DNA of 64,000 bases from Saccoglossus kowalevskii (lineage: Eukaryota > Hemichordata > Enteropneusta > Harrimaniidae), in assembly GCF_000003605.2 (NCBI RefSeq), contig NW_003116452.1:356519-420518 (forward strand), given 5' to 3'. The notes under the pieces were generated by a model, which was given only the letters and a program-made list of their open reading frames with translations, made no database searches and had not been told where the DNA came from. Of the stretch, positions 13,001 through 25,855 are shown piece after piece. A program made the translations under genes and the position numbers. How positions within the stretch are numbered: position 1 is the first letter of the stretch; every line of letters begins with the position of its first letter.

Positions 13001-14259
13001 ATTATGGCACGTTCACTGTCTATTTCGAATGGCTAAAGCTCCTTCAAAACCTTGTAAGCATCCTCGAAAGAAACAGTGGTAGGGGCAGCACCAGTGTAGC
13101 GGACGACAATTTGTTAGCGCAGTATCGTTGCGCAGTAGTTTAAGTGACGTCATCCATGTGATATTTTATTTATTCAATACACAGTTCAACGGGCAACCCA
13201 TTAACAAAACTGAAAAAAATAAACAATACATTAAGAAACACATACAAATACAAGAATAAACAGATATACATCGAAATGACAAAGTAACTAAATAAAATGA
13301 AAAATAATTGTACAGTACTGCCTGATTTAAAAATATATTTAGATGAAAAAATATCAATATTACATTTAAATGAAATGTCATTAAATAATTTCATACACCT
13401 TAAAAGTGACGAATGTTTCCCGCAGGTTTAAAAAATGGTTTGCGTCTCAAACACCTATTTGGAACATCAAAGTAAATATTGACAAGAATAATAGGGCAGT
13501 CATAAGAAAAATTAACAATTTCATATAAAAATAGAAGATTAAGAATAGTTCTCCTATTAGAAAAAGACGAATGTTAAAAAGTTTGCAATAAATAGGATAA
13601 CATGAAATACTGCAATGCACACGTAACTTTCTACATCCATATTTAACAAATATAAATTGCTAATTTTCAATTTTGTTAGAAAGCCCTTTTTGATGAGGGC
13701 CATAAGGCCATATTGAAGAATAGATCTGACAAAAACAAGATACAAAGAAATATTTGCATTAAAGCTATAACAAGAACGTTTAATACAACCCTGAGATTAT
13801 ACCCATGTAATATCCACTTGGCGGGCAATATACCATGTAATATCCATCATGTGACCGAGTTTCAACCATTCACAGCATGCGTAACATCAGTGAGATGTGA
13901 TATACAATTAGACTGCAATCCCATTACACCGCGTATAATTACCTTGCACGCTAATCCATATTGGTCATGCGGTTATCTTTAAATTATTCTCACAATAATT
14001 AAGGCCGCTTATTATTATCCACGATTGCGATTCTAATAGTGTTTTTTTGCGATATATTAGCTCGTACTGTGTTTTATTTATTTCACGAGAAGAACAACTC
14101 GTTATTGCGAGTTAGAAAGATAGTATCTCGCTAATTCGAGGTAGTTTTTATTTTCATAAAAGGAGTCATTATATCTTCATCACGTGGTAGTTTTTCGATT
14201 TTTCCCATTAGGAGAAGTAACACTTTTTTATTGATAGTCCTAATGAGGCTCAGTATTTA
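10023..14259. other. Non-coding, nothing recognised
   Basis: AT-rich DNA without a gene I can support. 13160-13745 is a particularly AT-rich block with long open but low-complexity frames on the minus strand and AATAAA-type signals at its minus-strand end near 13166. It may be the 3' tail of a decayed retroelement, but I could not identify any domain. The 77-codon frame at 10751-10984 (+) and the 75-codon frame at 11490-11717 (+) match nothing I know. Confidence 0.5.
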
Positions 14260-14524
14260 TCAGACGATAACTGGCCAATGGTTGGGGTCAAGTCACGAAA
14301 GCACAGTGAAAGCTTTTATGAATCAGCAATATCCAATATGTTTGTCTACATTTTGTAAACCTATTATGTTTCATTCACGTTTAGAAATCCTGTTTCTTTT
14401 AGCTGCAAAACCACGCTTTTTCGCATGCATTCTCATGCAAGGCTCGCTAATCACACGGTCGACTTCCAATTTTCACACATTTACTGGCAGGTAATACATG
14501 GAACTGCCTATTATTACGCGATAA
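14260..14524 (+). repeat. Diverged direct repeat, copy 1
   Basis: This resembles 15560-15818. Both copies end in the same 15-mer, attattacgcgataa (14510-14524 here). Before it they share, in the same order, an ACCACGC..CTTTTTT block and a CAATTTTC block, with many substitutions and indels between. It is probably an old copy of an unidentified repeat family. Boundaries are approximate. Confidence 0.45.
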
Positions 14525-15559
14525 CATGGCTCGGATTAGGATTTAAACCTAAATAATGGGCTTGGGTACGTTTAGTGGGATAACGACTACCTTGAGATTG
14601 AATTTGACTATCGAACTTGATTACTTATGACGTAAAAGTAACAATAACTTCAGTTTAAGTAAGGCGAAATTGACAGTCGAATCATCTAGAGTTAAAGCAA
14701 GCGATTACAAACTTTCTAAATAGGGAAGATTAATAAAGATTAATAATGCCACCATTCATAAGACACCATTTTTCCGTGCTTGTTAACACTTTTCAAATTT
14801 CGAGTTATTTTCAATATTGTTTTTCTGAAGCAAGATTTTCTCAAAGAAAGGCAAGTGAAATGGGCAACAACATATATAATTTGTAAGCACTGATGAGAAA
14901 ATCAAAATAAATGATGATTGAATGTATGTTATCTGTTTTGACGTTTTAATAGTGGTTCATTCATTGTCAACCATAATTTCCCATGGCATATATTGATAAC
15001 CTACTGTTTGCATGGCGACGAGAAGTTGAATGTGTTACGTAGCTAAACTCGAGTCTTTTATAATTCGTGATAATCGGACAGTAGTATGGCATAGCAGTTG
15101 GTTGTAATAATGAAGAGGAATATACGCATGCGCAAACTACTTTCCTGGGTTATGCGCATGCTCTAGGTCAATGCCCTGAAATTGACCTCATTTGACGCAC
15201 ATATTACGTTCGGACCAAACCATTTTCTCGTCTTGGATGTTTTTTTTGTTTGTTTTTTTCATTTTCTGTTATTTTTGTCAATGATTGAATAGAAAAAAAA
15301 AAAACGAACTACAAATACTCCAAGATTTGTTTGACTTCATTACAAAATATAATCGTAACAATACAGTGCAATCTTGGTAGTCTAAAATTATTGTAAAACA
15401 ACGGTTACCTGCGCTGATATGTGAAACGAACTGTAAAGCTATACTTATCTGGGCATACTATTGTTTTTTTGGGGGGGGGGTTATCTTGGCCATCTACCCA
15501 AATCCAATCTGGCATCTAAGGAAATTATGGCAGCACTATTTGCAATACATTATTGAGAT

Positions 15560-15818
15560 AAGGGGTTGTATTTCTTTAGTAACTTTGCAATATTGCCAAC
15601 CAAATGACACACAGATTCGCATTGAAACCAGCAATTTGATTTTGAGTCACACCATTCTCAATATTTCACTCGCAAAATTACCTATGAATGGGCTCATGCA
15701 TGCCAACCACGCGGCCTTTTTTGCCAAGCGTACCACCGAATGTAAATTCAATTTTCCGACGTGTGGGAGTATTATCAATGAAGTGAAGGATCCCGCACGG
15801 CCCATTATTACGCGATAA
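15560..15818 (+). repeat. Diverged direct repeat, copy 2
   Basis: This is the partner of 14260-14524, with the shared 15-mer at 15804-15818. A related CCCATTATTGCGC follows at about 15849. A run of ten G lies just before it (15471-15480). No terminal inverted repeat or target duplication is visible, so the family remains unnamed. Confidence 0.45.
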
Positions 15819-15830
15819 TAGGGATATAAT

Positions 15831-17522
15831 TTTATTGACTGCGTCTCGCCCATTATTGCGCACTCCTCCGTGCTTTGCCTTATTATCTTTCATTTCCTGA
15901 GCAATAGACTTTTAAGCGTGGTCGATGTATTAAATTAGATTTTGATTGTGCGCTTTGTAGAGGGTTTACATGTTTGTTTTTTATAAACAAAATATGCGGC
16001 TAGACTCTGCTACAACTAAAAATGATGGTTTAAATGTTCCCCCACCACCATGTTCCCCATGTCCTGCTCCAACTGAATCCGCAGTAGCCCGTAGGCTAGA
16101 GTATATATCTGCCAATGATGGATTCGAACCTAACCCTGATCTTTTATCATTTTCAGTAGGTGGGAGACACAATCGTCCTTTGGATAAATATGCTAAATTC
16201 ACAATCGTTTACAGAATTTGTTTGTGTCATCTGTAAGATTTTTCATCATCTGTTACTTTTTGTGAGAACAGTTGAACAATTAACAATCTCTATATGAATG
16301 CAAGTATGGTGGTGGTTATTATTGAGCCGAATCAAACACACAGAAGCAAGTGTTGATTTACATGAGCAATATGTTTTCATTCACGTATTCGATGTCGCTC
16401 AAATAACCACGGCCATTTAGTCATACATGTACATTTAGATGATAGGTGTGTGTATGTGTGTTTACTTCTTTCATGCTTAAAGTAGTTGCACAGTAACAGA
16501 ATAGTACACATATTTATTTGTTTCGATTTTCTATAACGTTTGACGTTTGGTTCATTAACTACGAAATCCAAATACTCGAGCCACTAAAATACCGTTAGAA
16601 CAGTTGGCGGATCGCCCGAATATTTGCTGGTATGATATACCAAGTCTATATATACATCAACGATTCCAAGGTTAAAATATCCAGGAATGCTGAAGTGCGA
16701 TAAAAATAAATCAATAAAACGAAATGAGATTTGTCAATAGCGTGAAATCGATAACTCCCCATATACCCACTTGAGGTGTTTTAACTAACTCCGTCTCTCA
16801 TCCGTGTTCTGAATGTATGTTAAGAGACCGACATAAGGGCATGTGTGACGTAAATAAAAGTGGAAACCATAACAACACCTATTAGTATATAATACTAACC
16901 TGAAACACTGATCTACAACATGAAAAGAACAAAAAGGCTGTAGCTGTAAAACATATTTTAATTTAACTCATCCTTTCACAACGATACATGTATTCCTTTT
17001 TTGAGAACCATACATATGTTTGTACAGTGATTTTGTCAGAGCTTAAATTTAATCTTGTCCAATCGTGTGATTTGAAGCCCATTTTATCCGCTTAAATTTA
17101 AGACTCGGAAAAATACTAACTTAGCGCTTTTAGAAAATAATTTGAAATAGAACACGCTGTAGGCTCACTTGCTATCTAACTTGCATCGGCAATTTTGTTT
17201 TTCATCGGTAGTTGCATGGTTGTATTTTGTGGTTTACTGGATTTTCTCGCTCATTTCATATAGCAGTTTCTACTTTTAACATCGCTGGTTGTGTCATCAG
17301 TCACAACACTTTTTTTGCATGAGGAAAACGGTTTTATGAAAGCACACACATATTAATAAATACATTTTTACTTAGCAACACTTGGTTTATCAATCGAGCA
17401 ACATAATGCACATTAATAAACATAGAAATGTATGGTAATATAAAATCAACCTATGCATAACCACACAAAATAAGGAATGTTCTTGTATCCTTAATATTTT
17501 GATTAATGCACTTAATCAGATA
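15831..17522. other. Non-coding, with a GC-richer patch
   Basis: 15985-16170 is clearly richer in G+C and C-runs than its surroundings and is open on both strands for about 70-90 codons, without recognisable domains. It contains GGATTCGAACC at 16120-16130, like a tRNA B box read on the minus strand, but no convincing A box or cloverleaf. The remainder is plain AT-rich sequence. Confidence 0.45.
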
Positions 17523-17524
17523 TA

Positions 17525-18725
17525 CGAGGGGCGTTCAATAAGTAATGCCCCTGACCCATTTCCCATGACAGGAGATTAATGAAACTTAACACAGTTATTA
17601 GTCTTTCTCTACATAGGAACCATCCAGAGTTATGAATTTCTCTCATCGTTTGATGCAGTTCTAGACAGCGTCATAACTTCAGAAACCAAGGCTGCATCAT
17701 CTGGGCTATGCTTTCCTTTCAAAAACAACTTTATGGCTAAGAAGAGATGAAAGTCAGTGGGGGCAAGGTCAGGAGAGTGAGGGGGATGGGGGAGGATTTC
17801 TTAGCCACACGCCCGTGCTTCTGATCTGGGCGAGTTGTAGACCGGAGCGTTTTCCTGCAGGAGGAGGATACCTTTGCTGATCTTGCCCCGCCTCTTGATT
17901 TTGATATCTGTCCTTAATTTCATCAAAAGTGAAGTGTAATAGGTTCCTGTAATTGTAATACCCGTTGCCAGGAAATTCGTCATCACTACTCAGTCCTGGT
18001 ACCAGAAGCGTGAGCATGACCTTGCCAGCGGAGGGTTGCACCCTTGCCTTCTTTGGAGGTGGCGAGTCCAAGTGCTTCCACTGTATTGACAGGGCTTTGG
18101 TCTCTGGATAGTGATGGACCCAAGTTCCAAATTTGACTCATCTTCTTGGCATGTCTCTAAATTCATCCTCGAGCACTCGACGCGTTCTTGCTTCTAGAAA
18201 GGTGTGAGCAACCTAGGAATCCATCTGGCAGACAGCTTATGCATATGCAAATGATCATGAATTATAGTTTCCACAGACTCTGTACTAATCTTGACCTCTT
18301 GGGCTATTTGTCGAACAGTAATGCGTCGATCTTCCAAAATGGCTGCCTCAACTTGATGGACAGATGCCTCATCAATTGCAGAAGAGGGACGGCCAGGTGT
18401 GGGAGCTGTTTCCACAGACTTCCGGCCATGTTTGAATTCACGATGCCAGCGTTTTACAAGGTCATATGATGGGGCATCATCACCACAAGTTTCTTTCATT
18501 TCATCAAAAGTCTGCTTTGGTATGCGTCCTTTCAAATACAAAAACTCAACTGGCTCCATTTCACACCTGACTCAGTTCAAACACCTGTAAATCAGAAACC
18601 ACAATTAGTTCAGAGCTGTTTTTGCAACATAACCCATAGAGATGTAAATCATTACACATGCAAAATTTCATCTAGATCAGACAAATGGAAGTGGGTCAGG
18701 GGCATTACTTATTGGATGCCCCTCG
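17525..18725 (-). mobile_element. Mariner transposon, full length, inactive
   Basis: A 1201-bp DNA transposon with terminal inverted repeats. The left end starts CGAGGGGCGTTCAATAAG and the right end, read inward, starts CGAGGGGCATCCAATAAG. Similarity continues for nearly 40 bp. The dinucleotide TA flanks both ends (17523-17524 and 18726-18727), which is the Tc1/mariner target duplication. The length is normal for mariner (about 1.2-1.3 kb). The transposase is on the minus strand and is broken. The intact ends and clean duplications show a genuine single insertion, not a rearranged fragment. Confidence 0.95.
17630..18559 (-). pseudogene. Mariner transposase, frameshifted
   Basis: The gene codes for a cut-and-paste transposase of the IS630/Tc1/mariner superfamily, D,D34D type. 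It starts at 18559. The first 121 codons, to 18194, hold the helix-turn-helix DNA-binding half: the block GDDAPSYDLVKRWHREFKHG, then ITVRQIAQEVKIS, ending at SARWIPRLLTP. After that the reading frame shifts repeatedly. The catalytic half is visible in pieces: GKVMLTL near 18010, KRRGKISKGILLLQENAP at about 17843-17896, and SPDLAPTDFHLF near 17740-17775, reading on to a TAA at 17630. The second catalytic Asp is Glu here (codon 17852-17854). The third Asp is kept (17753-17755). The first appears as FWY instead of FWD in the matching frame. The total span of about 310 codons is close to full length. This copy is dead. Confidence 0.92.
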
Positions 18726-18727
18726 TA

Positions 18728-21700
18728 TAAAGCCTACTTTTAGTCTCAACATCTGGTCATGCCCGTTATGATTATTGGGTCTATGGCACTAATACACATC
18801 ATACAATCATCAAAGATCAACATGAATGATGACCATTACGATTTGATACTTCAAGTATAGTCTGATATACCATTGAGAAACAAGACAAACCCAAATCGGA
18901 TTTTTGGATGGTTAAATTTGAAGCATTTATCCTTCATTTGTTTTATATAAAAGACGAGAAAACATGCATATCAGATCAGAAATAAATAAAGAGCGTCTTG
19001 CTCAAACTGGAATGCCAATTACATTTTCACAACAATAATAATGCTACTTCTGTGGAATGAAGACTTTTATTTAATTATTTTTGGGGGTCTGAATTCTCAC
19101 GGTTTCGGGAATTCATTCGTAACATACATGGATGGTAATTATTCAAAACGTGTATGTTTCACAAATCGACACTTGACGAGCACAGAGAAGTTGAAGTTGA
19201 GAGAACTCGAAGTTTCAAATATATGTGGCTTAGGACTACCAGATATATTCAAACCAAATATAATTTATAATAACAGAAACCCACCAATATGCTGATACCA
19301 TAAGGGTATTATACGATACATGACGTCAACAATTCAACCAGTTTGTATGAACAAATCAGATCGCCGGGATTTTAATTGCATATTTTGAAGATATATTGAT
19401 AATATCTAAAGATTGACCTCTAATATTAGATTTATTATAGTGGTGTAGTAATTTCCATATGTTCCTCACAGGAGTATAGTAATTTTCATTTGTTCTTGGC
19501 ATTTGGCGGAAATTCTGTGCTTGGAACGAGGTCGCAAATATATCTGCAGCTTTATATAACAGACACGTTTTAGTCTAAAACTATCCGATATATTCAATAT
19601 TGTATAAAACCACCTACTCAATCATGATGCCAAATATGCGCAACGTATACGAATGGTCACATATATCTGTGTAATAACTGTCTGATATCACATGGCCCCA
19701 TCGATTTGGTGTGACGAAAGGGTAGCAGTATGTGGTGCACGACATATATTATATATTAAACAAATTGTTAATTGAACCAAGAATAAATGAATATCCAGTA
19801 TAGTGTTCATTACAAGGACTCTCTCGTTAATTTGTAATTGAGCAGACTGAATAAGTAAATTCTGCTTGTTTTTGTTGAAAATGTTTTGACCACTTAGGAA
19901 AAATAAGCAATTAGTCGAAATTCACAAAACCGATGCTCTTGCTCATTTTATTTTATTTTTCTGTATGTTTTCCATTTTAAATTGTGAACTTCACATTTCA
20001 TCAATTAGCTGTTGATCCCATTATATTCTGCTAAAGTGGATATCCTTAATCATTTGATGAACTGAACCGTGCAGATATGAACCAACCCTAATGATATTAA
20101 TTTATGATGATCATCCAAAATTATTATCCTAATATTTTAATCAAAATATAAATTGTTTTTTATAATTCATTCATGAGTAAGTGCAGTAGACCAAGCAAGA
20201 GTACATTGCCATTTCGTCCTAATTAACTTTCTCCACAATGCATTTTTTTTATTACGCAGATGTATTTTGTTTTGGTTTTATCTGGTTAGTCCTAGAATAT
20301 AAAGACATCGTCTCATGCGAATTACTTATTCATTAGGAAGTACATCGTGAATACTTCCAAACAGTGTTATCGACATCGAAACGGTCGCTGTGCAGTACAT
20401 GTGAACTGATATGTATAAGCTTTCAGCTTCTTTACCTGTATTGATGAATTCCCTATGATAAACTCGGGCAATCTTATTCTTACTTTCATTTCAGTCTCTA
20501 GTGCTGCATTTTATCATCTTATAGTTGATTAACCATGAAAAGATATCTGATACGTATGTGTAGGCTCAATTGCCTTTTTCAGACACTCTATTGAATATTT
20601 GATGAGGTAACTAGCTTTTAATAGAACGCAAATATTTGTCATTAACACAACAAGTATTTCATCACGTTAGTGTACATATAATATGCGGTATACAACTATG
20701 ATAAGTATAGGCATCGTATTATTCGGAAATTACTATGCGAAAAATATCATTGTTTCAAGTCAAGCAAGAATCATTCGGCTAGGCAGACTTTTTTGAGTTC
20801 TACAAACAATTCAATGATTTACAGAACAACATTCCTGACAGCACAGTAATCGCATTTACTATTATACAGCGGCATTTCACATCACACTAAAACGTATACA
20901 ACTCGTGAAAATATATTTGAACGAGCGCAGTAGAACAAATGTGAATATTTAATATATAAAAAACGCATTTTCGAATTGAACAAAAAAATAATATTCCATC
21001 GTAGCATTATAGATGTCAATATGCGCTACCGGGGATCTAACTATCGGCTTTATATTTAATCTTATAACTTATTGTAAATTCTAATCTATATAAACAGTGC
21101 AAAAATGTTGCTGAAGACAAAATAATCAGCCACTGTAGAAGTAGTCTGTGTTGATCTGAAACTCGAGCTACAAAATATGTTCCACTGGCGACGTATGAGG
21201 CATGATGAAAAGATGTACGTCTAAATTGATTATGAGTGTCGCACGCTTGATTGAAGACACATCAATCGCTGCGTACCTCGAAGCTAAAAGTACCCAATGT
21301 TACCAATGCCTTACAGACTTCTCAGTAAATGAAGAACAAGATGATTGGAAACTTCTAAAACATCTTGATTGGGAAACACTCGTGCAATTTAAAATGACAT
21401 CAACAAGAGTGTTTGAAGCAAAATTTCAATTTGTACAATATTACAATTCAAACAAAACTGTTTCTACAATGTCAGGATCCCTACTGTAATTTATTATTAC
21501 TATTTTATGAATGAGGAACCATCTTTCTATCAGTATATTGTATTGATAATAAAGTGTTGTGATCATGAGTTCGGATATCCTACTACAATTAACAACTACC
21601 TAAGGCATGTTTGCCTTTGACGGTGGCATTGTCAACGTCTAATTTCCGGGATCGAATACGAGCCAGCTACTGGTCGTAATTAGTTACAAACTCTGAAAAT

Positions 21701-24700
21701 ACCAAATCATGGCAACATTATATATTACAGGATAAAATCAATGAAGAAATGGGAAATTGCGGGTTCAAATTGTCATGAAGTGGCGTCCCAAGTCTGCAAA
21801 ACTTAATGCTCGAACCTTCTATTTACATATTTACCTTCTATCTATGAACATTTGAATGATATTGGTTGGATCGCCATTATCATACATATGTTCATGCAAT
21901 TATATGCGTCCTTGTGTGCATTACTCTGATTTTGTTGAATCAATTGTTATTATAAATCAAATACCATTTTCCTATTGGTTGCATCAATATAAGACGTTAC
22001 AGACACACCTTCATGATTAGTTCCAGATATCATGGACAAAAGTTAATGTTTCAATTTATCACTAAGGTGGTTTCTACCAAATATACGCTATAGAAGAGGG
22101 ATATGAAAATGAAGAACGTGTTTTAATGTAATGCCGTTTGTTATGCCTTAGGCTAAATTATTGCTTATTGGTGTTAATGATTTTAAAATGCAGCTAACTA
22201 ATTTCTTGTTTTATTGATACCGTTCTGAAGTCAATAAAAATTACCGTTATGACACGAGTTGTATCATTGTAATTGTATATAAATAATAATAATTGTTCAA
22301 TTGTACATATTATGGATCAAAACTTCACCTTATTCACAACGTAAAGGTTGAGAGCGGCATTGACCGTATCCAACTTTTCAACTCTGTACATACGATCTTT
22401 GCCATATGACAAGACGGTAATCACCCTATCATTCGCTGCACACGACCTAAGGGTTAGATGTATCACTTCGCTGAATGTACACGCATAATAGTTACACTGA
22501 CATGGTGAACGATGAATAGATTGTATGAAAATACCCTAAAGCAGATCAAATAATCATTCGCAGCGACATGCGATGTGCCTTCGAAATAATATACAATCTG
22601 AACACACAATGTCAATTTTGTGGTCGCAGTCTTATCCACCCATTTTTGATCAGTTCCATCGAATGATGCAATCACACACGGTTGTCGATATTTTGTTTCG
22701 TTTCATGCAATTATAATTGGAAGAAACGTGAACCATCTACGTTGCAAAAAGTTATTATATCTGGAAGTTTCAAATTACTAGCATATTCACATTTACTTGA
22801 AAGAATTATATTATTTCGAATTTCATTATTTCAACCACAATTCTATTAAATGTAGGTTTGCAAAAACTATGCTCGGTATTATTAATAAATAGATTATAAA
22901 AGGCAAACTGAAAGCGAATATCCTATTCAATCTTGCATTATAAATGATTTTGTTATTTGTAATTTAAAATAAAAGGGTGAATTAATTTTCCAACACGGTT
23001 ATCATTCATCAATCTTTTACATTGTATGAACAACATCGATGAAAAAACAAACAATGTTTAAATCGGAAAATCTGTAAGTCTTAATCATATTCCCATACTC
23101 GTACGTACATATGGAGCAATTTACACAATAATTGCACGTGCGCAGTGAACGTACGTGATATTTTTTGATAATTATGAGTATATAACAACTACTTCATGTT
23201 TACAATAATAAGGGCCCAGGAATATGAATTAATGATAATGTCATTACTGAAATTGAAAATAAAGGAGTCACCACACAAATATTTGAAAAAAAATAAAATA
23301 TGCAAAAAGAGTTAAAAATAGCATTTCCGAGTTTTGTCTTTTATTTTATTCATTTCAACGCTGGGAATTTAGACTGCGAATAAGATTACGCATTATGAAC
23401 AATCTTTTACCGCAATCTCATAAGCTTCACAATATGCACCTGCATCAATATTGGTTCTGTTATGGTGTGCAGAGTTAAAACATAGACCAAAATAGGTTAA
23501 CTGAACAATTATACAGTGTTATGGGTTATTAAACTATATGGTTACGTTTGTTGCGCGCAGCGGGGTTTCTTAGACTGATTCGCTATGTGTCTGACCAACA
23601 CGTAATTCTCACAGCGCAGTCGCCTGGGCATTGCGGTGTATGTGACACGTTTTCACGTTGCAATTAAAAAGACCATGTCCCAGCGTCGTCAGTTTAATTT
23701 CATTTATAGCCACCTAATATAAAGATGTTGTTATCATGTTTTCAAGTTCATGTATTATCTTTATTTATTCATATATGTTTTAACTGAAAATTAAGTAATG
23801 TAAAAGACTAAAAAAAGTGTATCCACTCACATTGTATCACACATGTCCATATGATATATGGATACTAAAATTGTTGCCATATTTGTGTACAAATATTTTT
23901 TTACCTTCAGAGCTGCTTATTTACACAGTGATGTTCGTTACTCTTTCTCACACGATCATGTTATACGTTCCATGTTAATTGTAATTCACAGCTACAGGAG
24001 TGAAATGAAATGATCTTAACATTATCAAGCATTTTGTTTTTAAACCGTGTTTTAAATTTATAAACTGTAAGTATTTTTAAACTATAAGTACACGTAAAAA
24101 GCGGGTTCAGTGGTTCATAGTAGAGTAACTTTGAATTCAAAACACGTGTGAACGTAATTTAGATGCAATTTTATATTATCAGTCCTGAGTCCCGATTATA
24201 TATAATTTACTGGCATAGATTGACGGAATGTACCTTTAATGAGGGGATGTATGTTGGGATGGGGATTCGAAGTTAAATGATGATCATCGTGGTTTGGTGA
24301 ATTATACTGATCATTCACAATGCGTTAACGTATAGATCAGCAACGGGAAACAAGAACATTCAACAATTACCCTAGATCAGATGTCGGAAAAACAATCCCC
24401 GAGCTACAAGACATCACTACTTCCGTGTAATGCCGTAATTAATATAATTGCCCGTTACCGAATGCGAATGATAAGATTAGAATAGTTGACTTAATGTACA
24501 AGTCTAGACAAAATAATGCTCCCAGATGAGTTTCACATATGGAAGAGAAATCAATTTACGGCTATTTTATATCACTTAATTTTATTCTCAACATACTCAA
24601 TTATTTCATTAAAATATGTAGACTATCATTTTCATTTTTTAAGTTAAAATTATGGGTAAAGTATGACATCATAGCATCTGTTAAGACAATTAGGAAACAA

Positions 24701-25109
24701 CTTCTAATGTATGTGTGGAGCATATTAGAATACCGGTTCAAGGCATACATATAAAATGGTTGTCATGACAACAACTGAAATGATTCATTTGTTTGTTTTT
24801 CTTATCAAATTCCTCATATATTTTCTACAATTTATCGATGGATGAGAGTTGGTTATACAGAGTATATAAAAACTGTTAACCAAAAATAGGAGACAAAAAG
24901 TGTAATTCAATTGTTAACGATTCTGGAAATATATTTGATTATTGCGTTATTGTAACATTGTAACATGTTATTATTATATTTATATACTTGAGTGATATTC
25001 ACAGTGAAAATGTGAACTAATTTGCAATTTTTTTTTCTGTTTTGAATGGAATCACTTTCTTAGTTTCTTGCAAAATATGTTGTGATGTTTTATAATGGGC
25101 AACTTATAC
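18728..25109. other. Non-coding, nothing recognised
   Basis: About 6.4 kb of AT-rich sequence. The longest open frames are 19041-19295 (+, 84 codons) and 21202-21489 (+, 95 codons). Neither has a motif I recognise, and both are within what chance gives. No transposon ends, tandem arrays or RNA genes are evident. Confidence 0.5.
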
Positions 25110-25113
25110 TTAA

Positions 25114-25268
25114 AGCGTGAGGGTCTTCACCTGCGCACGCGCGGAAATTTAGTCCCAAGCACGATAACAACGCACGCTAAAACGCAAAGACTCATGGGTA
25201 GACACTTGTTTGTAAACACTGACACGCTATGGCCATCTGACGTATGCGCAGGTGACGACTCCCCCGCT
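25114..25268. mobile_element. 155-bp MITE with TTAA target site
   Basis: A miniature inverted-repeat element. The left terminus is AGCGTGAGGGTCTTCACCTG and the right terminus, read inward, is AGCGGGGGAGTCGTCACCTG, followed on both sides by GCGCA. TTAA flanks both ends (25110-25113 and 25269-25272), the target signature of piggyBac and Kolobok transposons. It is far more GC-rich than its flanks. It has no coding capacity, so it must depend on a transposase encoded elsewhere. Kolobok against piggyBac cannot be settled from this copy. Confidence 0.8.
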
Positions 25269-25583
25269 TTAAGTTGAACATTTGTAGAATGAAGAGTGAA
25301 AACAAGCTGTAAATTGCCTTGCCCTTCATCTGTGGAGCTCTTTCATGCGGGAATAATATATTAGCTTGGAATTTTCCTTTCAATATAAATCAGTTTATCA
25401 ATATCAACGGTTTAACAATAACAACTAATTTTTGATGCTATGTTAAATTAGAGAAATTACATTAAATCTTTTGTCTGAGTGAAAAATAGATAACTGACCT
25501 GAATTCAATGGAATATATGCAATATAGACTGCAAGAACTCAGTAAAAATATTGAACTGTATCATTTAGGGACGAACATTTTTT

Positions 25584-25855
25584 AATGTCACATTGTAAGG
25601 CCTGATTATTACTTTTTAGAGGGGCGCCCACATAACTCACACTGCACAGGGGGTTCTTTCACTGCTAGGAGGGGTAGACATCAAGTTAAAGCCACTGGCT
25701 TTAATACATCTCAAAATAATTACAAGAAACAAAGCACAGAATAATATAATTAATAAATTCACTAAAATGGGAGATTGCTTAGTGAAGTGTGCATTGGAGT
25801 CTTGCTTGCAGAAGAAGGCTGTTATTTTTGAGGGCGCCGCTGATAGCAGGAGATG
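25584..25855. repeat. Dispersed repeat family, copy A
   Basis: This aligns in order with 58671-59049: TGTCACA.TGTAA.GCCTG, then AGAGGGGC.CCCAC, GGGGTAGA, CAAGTTAAAGCC, GGCTTTAATAC, AATAAATTCACTAA, GTGTGCATTGG and CTGATAGCA. Copy A lacks about 100 bp present in the other, in two or more places. Inside each copy, an AGAGGGGCGCCCAC-like segment is mirrored near the other end as an imperfect inverted repeat, which suggests a non-autonomous DNA element, but I find no target duplication. The minus-strand open frame here is not a gene; its apparent protein similarity to the other locus follows from DNA homology. Confidence 0.7.

Noticed and set aside
13160-13745. Retroelement 3' tail on the minus strand
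   Set aside because: The composition and AATAAA signals are suggestive, but translations in all frames are low-complexity and no LINE or LTR motif could be read.
16120-16130. tRNA gene or tRNA-derived SINE (B-box-like GGATTCGAACC)
   Set aside because: No A box at the right distance, no cloverleaf pairing, and no SINE-like tail could be found.
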